64,000 nucleotides of DNA, taken from Bacillus sp. 03113 (lineage in GTDB: Bacteria > Bacillota > Bacilli > Bacillales > Cytobacillaceae). Each line of letters begins with the position of its first letter. Position 1 is the stretch's first letter. Shown in pieces: positions 58,304-64,000 of the stretch. Location: positions 1-64,000 of the forward strand of contig NZ_VATK01000007.1 of the NCBI RefSeq assembly GCF_006546985.1, given 5' to 3'. Under the pieces are notes generated by a model. It made no database searches and was not told the origin of the DNA. It worked only from the letters and a program-made list of their open reading frames with translations. The position numbers and the translations under genes were made by a program.

Positions 58304-59323
58304 ATGAATATTACAATTAAAGATGTAGCGAAAAGGGCCAATGTATCGATAGCAACTGTGTCCCGGGTCTTAAATGGAAGCAAGCCTGTAAGTTTGAAAG
58401 TAAAAGAAAGAGTATTAGAGGCCATTGAGGAGATGGGATTTAATCCTAATCCTGTAGCGCGCAGTCTCATCATGAAAACCAGTTCATTAATTGGGGTCCT
58501 TATTCCTGATATAAAAAACTCCTTTTTTGCCAATTTTGTATCCGGGGTTGAAGAGGAGTGCTTCAAAGCCAATTATACAACGCTTTTATGTAATACAAAT
58601 GGTAATCTAGATACTGAATTACATTATTTAAATCTCTTGAGAGAAAAGTATATAGATGGAGTGATTATTTTAACGTCATCTCCAAATAAAAAACAGAGAC
58701 AAGTTGATTTTTTTGAAAAGCATTCTATCCCAGTAGTCTATGCTGCCCATGTTGATAAGGAAAATGATCATATTTCGTGTATTAATATTGACGATTTTCA
58801 AGCATTTTATGATGGAACAAAGTTTTTAATTGATTCAGGTCATCGTCTAATTGCTATGTTTAGTGGACCTTTAAGTTATTTTGATTCAGGATATATGCGT
58901 TATAAAGGATATCGGCAAGCTTTAGCAGATCATGGGATCGATTATCAGGAAAAATGGTTTTTTGAAGGAGAGTATGATATTCAATCTGGTTATAAAAGAG
59001 GTAAGGAATTGCTAAAGCAAAAGGATAAGCCAACCGCTATTTGTTGTGTCAGTGATATGGTAGCGATTGGAGCGATACGAGCGGCGGAGGAATTGGGTCT
59101 AAAAGTTCCAGAGGATATTTCTATTCTGGGCTTTGATGATATTCCTATTGCCGAAGCTTATCGACCTAGTTTAACCACTGTTCGACAACCAATCGTTGAG
59201 TTAGGGATTCAATCCGCTCAAATGCTTTTGCAGCAAATGCAAGAAAAAGATCAATATGTAAAAGAAGTTAGAGTTCTCTCGCATGAAATAATCGTGAGAG
59301 AGAGCTGTCTTAAACTTAACTAA
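58304..59323 (+). CDS. LacI-family transcriptional regulator
   Basis: A 339-residue repressor. HTH and hinge: ITIKDVAKRANVSIATVSRVLNGSKPVSLKVKERVLEAIEEMGFNPNPVARSL, residues about 3-57; the rest is the sugar-binding-like core (ILGFDDIPIAEAYRPSLTTVRQP near the end). Effector unknown. The adjacent genes are not sugar genes, so apart from itself its targets lie outside or were lost. Palindromic operator upstream. Confidence 0.9.
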   Translation: MNITIKDVAKRANVSIATVSRVLNGSKPVSLKVKERVLEAIEEMGFNPNPVARSLIMKTSSLIGVLIPDIKNSFFANFVSGVEEECFKANYTTLLCNTNGNLDTELHYLNLLREKYIDGVIILTSSPNKKQRQVDFFEKHSIPVVYAAHVDKENDHISCINIDDFQAFYDGTKFLIDSGHRLIAMFSGPLSYFDSGYMRYKGYRQALADHGIDYQEKWFFEGEYDIQSGYKRGKELLKQKDKPTAICCVSDMVAIGAIRAAEELGLKVPEDISILGFDDIPIAEAYRPSLTTVRQPIVELGIQSAQMLLQQMQEKDQYVKEVRVLSHEIIVRESCLKLN

Positions 59324-59330
59324 TAATGAT

Positions 59331-59370
59331 AAAAGAATGCATTTTTCTATTTGGAAAGGCATTCTTTTTT
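59331..59370 (+). terminator. Rho-independent terminator
   Basis: AAAAGAATGC (59331-59340) pairs with GCATTCTTTT (59359-59368), T-run after. Seven bases beyond the LacI stop. Confidence 0.85.
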
Positions 59371-59413
59371 GTTATCTTTTGACAGTTCCAATCTCTTTTT
59401 GTAAGGTTATTTT

Positions 59414-59527
59414 ATGAGAAGCTTTGTAGAAAAATGGCGATTAATAAATGAATTTCATCATGTGGATGTAGGGAATGTTTTGAATCAACATACTGCATTA
59501 TATGCACAGTTTCAATTTCCATTTTAA
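59414..59527 (+). CDS. Possible small protein or gene remnant, 37 residues
   Basis: ATG with a weak AAGG site opens a frame MRSFVEKWRLINEFHHVDVG continuing to FQFPF and a stop. Composition is protein-like, but no homology is recognised and it could be the remnant of a gene lost beside the LacI regulator. Confidence 0.3.
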   Translation: MRSFVEKWRLINEFHHVDVGNVLNQHTALYAQFQFPF

Positions 59528-59553
59528 CTAAAAAAGCTAATAAGGAGGCAGAA

Positions 59554-61497
59554 ATGTTAAAACTAATCAATATTCAAAAGTCTTATTTTGTTGATAAAGA
59601 ACCTGTTCCAGTCTTAAAAGGAATTAACCTAGAATTTCAAAAAGGGGAGCTCGTATCACTGTTAGGTGAATCAGGATGTGGGAAATCTACTCTCTTAAAT
59701 ATCATTACTGGACTCGATGTTGTAAATGAGGGAGAAATCTTCTTTAATGATGTAAATGTAACGAAATTTAATCAAAATGAATGGGCGCAATATCGCAAAA
59801 ATAATATTGGATATATTTTTCAAAACTTTAATCTTATTTCACATTTATCCGTGCAAGAGAATGTAGAGCTTGTGATGACCTTAGATGGCCAATCAAAGCA
59901 GCAACGGCAGAATCGAGCAAAAGAGCTGCTTGAAATGGTTGGACTTGGCGATAAATTAAAATATGAACCAAATCGATTAAGTGGTGGTCAAAAGCAGCGT
60001 GTTGCAATTGCTCGGGCTTTAGCCAATGATCCAGATATTCTTGTTGCAGATGAGCCGACTGGTGCTCTTGATTCACAAACAGCCATTCAAATAATGGAAA
60101 TTCTAAAAGGATTAGCTGAAAAAGGAAAGCTAGTCATTTTGGTTACACATTCCTTAGAGCTTGCTGAATGGGGGAATCGTATCGTCCGCTTAAAGGATGG
60201 TGAAGTACTTTCAAATGAAGTGAAGCGTACAGCTGCAGAGAATACAAGTGTTAGTGTATCAAAAAAAGGCGGGAAGCTCAGCTTTTTCTCTAGTGTGAAG
60301 CTTGCATCACAGAATTTAAAACAGAAAAAATGGCGCACTCTCCTAACAGCGCTTGGCGCATCAATAGGAATCGGTGGAATTGCTTTAATGGTTGGTCTTG
60401 GAATTGGTGCCCAAAACAAAGTAAATAGTGAATTAGAAAAGTTAACTGATCAAAGAAGTGTAACGATTCAAACAGATGAGAAAAATCCACAGGTTATCCC
60501 AGATGAAAAAATTGAAGAGCTTAAAGACAATCCGAATGTGGCAGATGTGTTAGGTGTTTATGCATTTTATGGGAGTGTAAAGCAAACAGATCCGAACAAA
60601 GCCCCTGTCAATCTTATCCTTGCTGGTTTAAATCCATATAAAGAAAGAGGCACATTTGAAAAGGATAATATCATTGAAGGAAAATATCCAAAGGATGGAG
60701 AGAAAGGGATTTACATTACGGAAAAGGATGCAGACAATTTATTTGGCAAGGATGCCAAATATCAAGATTTAATTGGTGAGGAAATCAATATGACCGTATC
60801 CACTCAATTAGATGGTGTACAGAGAATGTTTAAAACGGTAGATGTACAGTTACCTATTTTAGGAGTTGTAAAGAACGGTTCATTTGGTCTTTCAATCTGC
60901 TATATTCCTTATGATTTTGCTGAACAAACATATCAACAATCAACAGGTGAAACAGGCATGCTGCAAGCAAATGCCCTTGCAAAGAATACGCAAGTAGTGG
61001 ACGAAGTGAAGAAAGCAGCAGAGGAACAAAAGTTAAAGGCGAAAACAAGCAGTGAACAATTAGATCAAATTAATTCATACTTTGTTATGATTCAAGCAGC
61101 TCTTGGTTCATTTGCAGGTATCTCACTCGTTGTATCTGCCATTATGATTGCCATTGTCATGTATGTGAGTGTGCTAGAGAGAACAAGAGAAATTGGAACC
61201 ATGAAAGCTCTTGGTGCACGAAGAAAGGATATTAAAAGAATTTTCTTATCCGAAGCAGCAGTGATTGGTGTGTTAGGTGGCTTATTTGGTGTCATTGGCG
61301 GTTATTTACTTGGGCTTGCAGGAAATGAAATCTTAAAATCTTTCTTAAAAGAAAATGCCTTTAAAGCTTTTGTCGTACCAGGTTACTTAGCAGCATTTTG
61401 CATCATTTTTAGTACCGTTATCAGTATGATTGCAGGATATATTCCAGCAAGAAGAGCAGCTAAATTAAATGCTGTAGATGCGTTAAGATATGAATAA
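59554..61497 (+). CDS. MacB-type ABC transporter, fused ATPase and permease
   Basis: A 647-residue protein. Residues 1-225 are a LolD/MacB-type ATPase: Walker A GESGCGKS, signature LSGGQKQR, Walker B ILVADEPTGALD, H-loop VTHS. A membrane permease follows: first helix about 272-294, a large extracytoplasmic MacB-like domain about 295-500, then three C-terminal helices (about 515-540, 570-590, 610-635). In Bacillus such proteins act in envelope stress, peptide or lipid-linked substrate handling. Ribosome site AAGGAGG. Standalone. Substrate unknown. Confidence 0.92.
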   Translation: MLKLINIQKSYFVDKEPVPVLKGINLEFQKGELVSLLGESGCGKSTLLNIITGLDVVNEGEIFFNDVNVTKFNQNEWAQYRKNNIGYIFQNFNLISHLSVQENVELVMTLDGQSKQQRQNRAKELLEMVGLGDKLKYEPNRLSGGQKQRVAIARALANDPDILVADEPTGALDSQTAIQIMEILKGLAEKGKLVILVTHSLELAEWGNRIVRLKDGEVLSNEVKRTAAENTSVSVSKKGGKLSFFSSVKLASQNLKQKKWRTLLTALGASIGIGGIALMVGLGIGAQNKVNSELEKLTDQRSVTIQTDEKNPQVIPDEKIEELKDNPNVADVLGVYAFYGSVKQTDPNKAPVNLILAGLNPYKERGTFEKDNIIEGKYPKDGEKGIYITEKDADNLFGKDAKYQDLIGEEINMTVSTQLDGVQRMFKTVDVQLPILGVVKNGSFGLSICYIPYDFAEQTYQQSTGETGMLQANALAKNTQVVDEVKKAAEEQKLKAKTSSEQLDQINSYFVMIQAALGSFAGISLVVSAIMIAIVMYVSVLERTREIGTMKALGARRKDIKRIFLSEAAVIGVLGGLFGVIGGYLLGLAGNEILKSFLKENAFKAFVVPGYLAAFCIIFSTVISMIAGYIPARRAAKLNAVDALRYE

Positions 61498-61548
61498 AGT
61501 TTCGAAACAGTAGCTCTACTAAATTTTACACAGTATTCTTTATGTAAA

Positions 61549-61590
61549 ATCCTTCTTTGCCTTAACATATAAGCAAGGAAGGATTTATTA
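61549..61590 (+). terminator. Hairpin after the ABC transporter gene
   Basis: AAATCCTTC and GAAGGATTT with additional TTGC/GCAA pairing, about 50 bases after the stop; weak T-run. Confidence 0.6.
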
Positions 61591-61653
61591 ATAGTAAAGA
61601 AAGCGTAGTATAATAGAAAATATGAACAAACTGGAAATCGAGGAGGAGATCCT

Positions 61654-61884
61654 TTGACGGGTTTAGTTGCAGTCATTCTTATTTTTTCAATTCCAATTAT
61701 CGCTATTTTGACAGGGTATTTGAAGAGTAAGGAAAAAATTAAGCTCAAAATAGTTGAAAAAGAATTAGAGTTAGAGAGAATGAGAAATGAAAACTACTTA
61801 ATTGAAACAGAAAAAATGAAGGTAGAGCTTGAAAAGATGAAGCTTGAGCAAACAAAAAAAGAGGATGAATGGTTAGCCAAATAA
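61654..61884 (+). CDS. Small membrane-anchored coiled-coil protein
   Basis: A 76-residue protein: one N-terminal membrane helix (about residues 3-23) and a heptad-like charged helix (KEKIKLKIVEKELELERMRNENYLIETEKMKVELEKMKLEQ). TTG 61654 after GAGGAGGAG. The topology is like PspB, but sequence identity is not claimed. Function unknown; possibly a membrane-stress partner. Confidence 0.75.
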   Translation: MTGLVAVILIFSIPIIAILTGYLKSKEKIKLKIVEKELELERMRNENYLIETEKMKVELEKMKLEQTKKEDEWLAK

Positions 61885-61919
61885 GGCACAATCTGCCTTT
61901 GCTTCAAATCTATTAAAGT

Positions 61920-61964
61920 AAAATGGCAGGAAGCTAATAAAAAGTCTTCCTGCCATTTTGCATT
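61920..61964. terminator. Bidirectional terminator
   Basis: Perfect 14-base-pair stem AAAATGGCAGGAAG / CTTCCTGCCATTTT (61920-61933 and 61946-61959) between the convergent small gene and the CNNM gene. Confidence 0.9.
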
Positions 61965-61977
61965 ATTCTTTTCATAT

Positions 61978-63294
61978 TTAGGAGCGTATCGGTGCCGATG
62001 GGGCGACTTTTTTAACATCCATGTATAGAATGTGATGATGATCAAGCTCTTTAACGGTAAAAAGATATCCTTGCTCCTCAAGGTAATCATTTAATTTAAC
62101 ATCATAGTCCTGGCTTAAAAACCATCCGCCTATCGTATCGATTTCTTCATGATCTATATGAATTCCTAATAAATCATTGACATCAGAGAGTAATACTTTT
62201 CCGTTAAGAATAAAATGATTCTCTCCCATTTTTCGAACTTCTGGAATTTCATTTATATCAAATTCATCTCTTATTTCACCAACAATTTCTTCGATGATAT
62301 CTTCTAATGTCACTAAACCAGCTGTACCTCCATATTCATCTAGCAAAATAGCGATATGCGACCGTTCTTTTTGTAATTTTATAAGCAGCTCATGAATGGG
62401 GATATTTTCAATCACTTTTACCGCAGGTTTTGTAAATTTTTCGATCGAAAAACGGTTAAGACGATCTTTATTACGCACACATTCTGTTAATAGTTCTTTA
62501 ATGTTTACGACGCCAACCACGTTATCTTTATCACCATCCACAACAGGATAGCGGGTATATTTTTCATGTGTGATTGTTTCAATGATTTCTTGTATCGAAG
62601 CATCTGATTGAATGCTAACAAGCTCGGTTCTAGGTACCATAATTTCTTTTGCAATCCTGCTATTAAACTCAAAAATATTATTTACATACTTATATTCTGA
62701 TTGGTTAATTTCTCCGCTTTCGTAGCTTTCAGAGAGAATGATACGGAGCTCTTCCTCAGAGTGTGCGAATTCTTGAGAAGTTGATTTTAACCCCAAAAGT
62801 CTGTTAACAAAACGTACAGCGCTATTTAATATCCAAATGAGTGGAAAGGTTAAGCGATAAAACCAAATGAGCGGAGTAGACAGCGTTAAGGCAACAGCTT
62901 CCGCTTTTTGAATGGCAAACGATTTAGGCGCTAGCTCTCCAACTACTACATTTAGAAAAGTAATAAATGTAAAAGCAAGTACTAACGATAGAATATGTGA
63001 TAAAGAAGCGGGAAGCTCCATTTGGTCGAATCCATTTTTTAAAAGCTTTGCAACGGTTGGTTCGCCAAGCCATCCGATCCCTAAAGCAGTTACTGTGATA
63101 CCTAATTGCGTAGCTGATAAATATTCATCTAAATGAATCGTGACTTTTTTAGCAGCGATTGCTTTTTTGTTTCCATCTGCAATAAGTTGATCTAGTCTAG
63201 AGGTTCTAATTCGAACCATCGCAAATTCTGTGGCTACAAAAAAACAAGTAAACATAATCAATAAAGCTAAAAGCGTCAGATTTACAATGTCCAA
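61978..63294 (-). CDS. CNNM/CorC-family membrane protein (hemolysin-C-like)
   Basis: A 438-residue protein: DUF21/CNNM membrane domain (about residues 1-190, VGELAPKSFAIQKAEAVAL being diagnostic), two CBS domains (about 205-325, with YTRYPVVDGDKDNVVGVVNIKELL and HIAILLDEYGGTAGLVTLEDIIEEIVGEIRDEFD) and a C-terminal CorC/HlyC domain. Family members are linked to magnesium or other cation export. TTG 63294 after GGGGGAT is preferred; TTG 63309 is also open. Standalone. Confidence 0.9.
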   Translation of the reverse strand: MDIVNLTLLALLIMFTCFFVATEFAMVRIRTSRLDQLIADGNKKAIAAKKVTIHLDEYLSATQLGITVTALGIGWLGEPTVAKLLKNGFDQMELPASLSHILSLVLAFTFITFLNVVVGELAPKSFAIQKAEAVALTLSTPLIWFYRLTFPLIWILNSAVRFVNRLLGLKSTSQEFAHSEEELRIILSESYESGEINQSEYKYVNNIFEFNSRIAKEIMVPRTELVSIQSDASIQEIIETITHEKYTRYPVVDGDKDNVVGVVNIKELLTECVRNKDRLNRFSIEKFTKPAVKVIENIPIHELLIKLQKERSHIAILLDEYGGTAGLVTLEDIIEEIVGEIRDEFDINEIPEVRKMGENHFILNGKVLLSDVNDLLGIHIDHEEIDTIGGWFLSQDYDVKLNDYLEEQGYLFTVKELDHHHILYMDVKKVAPSAPIRS

Positions 63295-63543
63295 CTCGAT
63301 CCCCCACAAATTCGTTAAAGTATTACATAATATACCATATGGTGCGTTTAAGTCAATGACTTTTCTTGCATATATTTGGGGAAAATACTTTTTTGTAACT
63401 ATTAGTAATAAATCTGTACATGTTTATTAAACGTATGTTAATCGTTTTGAAATAAAGGTCCTGTAAAATCATCATAAATGAATTTCTGTGTGATCATCCT
63501 TGGAGGTTTATTTAAAATTAAACTTTTTAGGAGGAATACTATT

Positions 63544-64000
63544 TTGAAAACAACTTCTAACAGGAATCTATATTTTGATAATGCCAAATTATTTTTAATT
63601 TTTTTAGTTGTATTTGGTCACGTTATCAGTCCTTTTAAAGAAGGAGATAATATCCTATTTACGCTATATTCTGTTATTTTTCTTTTTCATATGCCTGCTT
63701 TTATTCTCATTTGTGGACATTTTTCTAAAGGATTTCAACAAAAAAGCTATTTTTTGAAGACGATTAAAAAAATATTATTGCCATACTTTATCTTTCAAGG
63801 AATCTACTCTTTTTTTTACTACTGGAGTGGGCATGAGAAGACGTTAACGTTTGATCTTTTTATGCCTCATTGGACTTTGTGGTTTTTGTTAAGTTTATTT
63901 TGTTGGAATATTCTTTTATACGTCTTCGCAAGGTGGAGATGGTATGGTTTAATCCTATCCATTGCACTTGGTATTGGGGTAGGATATATAGATGAAGTAG
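63544..64000 (+). CDS. Acyltransferase-3 family membrane protein, 5' part
   Basis: A frame from TTG 63544 (ribosome site AGGAGG) that runs open off the right edge; 152 codons are visible. NLYFDNAKLFLIFLVVFGHVISPF is the first helix with the catalytic-type histidine of acyltransferase-3 / fucose-4-O-acetylase-like proteins; further helices follow (FLFHMPAFILICGHFSKGF, LPYFIFQGIYSFFYYW). It probably O-acetylates a cell-surface polymer. Partial gene. Confidence 0.85.
   Translation, partial: MKTTSNRNLYFDNAKLFLIFLVVFGHVISPFKEGDNILFTLYSVIFLFHMPAFILICGHFSKGFQQKSYFLKTIKKILLPYFIFQGIYSFFYYWSGHEKTLTFDLFMPHWTLWFLLSLFCWNILLYVFARWRWYGLILSIALGIGVGYIDEV

Noticed and set aside
1-64000. CRISPR arrays, prophage, rRNA or tRNA genes
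   Set aside because: No regularly spaced repeats, phage structural genes or conserved RNA gene sequences were seen.

Overview
The window looks like chromosome from a low-GC, endospore-forming Gram-positive bacterium of the Bacillaceae. Visible support: AGGAGG-type ribosome sites, frequent TTG/GTG starts, an H-type small acid-soluble spore protein gene (57064-57249), a classical S-box (SAM-I) leader, and a secreted levansucrase followed by a LevB-like levanase. The levansucrase and the overall gene mix fit Bacillus/Priestia/Peribacillus-like organisms; the exact genus is not settled. I see no rRNA, tRNA, CRISPR array or complete insertion sequence.

Layout. 1-420: structured GC-rich tract and decayed gene fragments. 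583-2600: quinone-reductase-like enzyme and an acetyltransferase. 3.1-11.6 kb: polyphosphate kinase, then a very large P-type ATPase (start chosen at 6453) flanked by small membrane-associated proteins. 11.8-23.0 kb: many small redox, detoxification and efflux genes, each beside its own regulator (ArsR/MFS, IclR/DJ-1, aldo-keto reductase, luciferase-like enzyme, molybdopterin protein, macrolide-type glycosyltransferase, NAD(P)-binding protein, TetR, HxlR/nitroreductase). 23.3-31.2 kb: PadR/HAAS-type membrane operon, TetR/DUF2269/DoxX operon, MocR/LysE pair, broken WYL regulator/dihydrofolate-reductase-like pair. 31.7-39.3 kb: BMP-family ABC importer, a Rieske oxygenase in the same run, and a convergent RocR-like sigma-54 activator. 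40.2-43.5 kb: levansucrase and membrane-anchored levanase. 44-56 kb: MarR/YvaD/SMR operon, DHA2 exporter, two Gfo/Idh/MocA paralogues with a LysR regulator, acetyltransferase, decayed hydrolase with TetR, MerR-TipAS regulator. 56.5-64 kb: S-box-controlled small gene, sspH, PsiE protein, LacI regulator, MacB-like ABC exporter, CNNM/CorC protein, and an acyltransferase-3 gene cut by the right edge.

How it works together. Much of the window reads as an electrophile, quinone and drug response region: reductases and exporters paired with one-component regulators, most with a readable operator (ArsR, PadR, TetR twice, MarR, MerR, MocR, WYL, LacI, HxlR-like). Three coding genes are broken by frameshifts (HxlR, WYL regulator, alpha/beta hydrolase) and several remnants remain (HAAS-protein fragment, reductase fragment, ketopantoate-reductase tail, truncated DUF3995-like gene), so the region is in flux.

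The best candidates for something undescribed are: (i) a complete-looking SAM-I riboswitch with terminator and antiterminator in front of a 109-residue gene of unknown function; (ii) the BMP importer plus Rieske oxygenase cassette beside a sigma-54 activator; (iii) the 1422-residue P-type ATPase with what looks like a decayed extra ATPase half at its N terminus; (iv) a shared HxlR/YodB-like promoter element at two genes 22 kb apart, with the nearby HxlR gene frameshifted.
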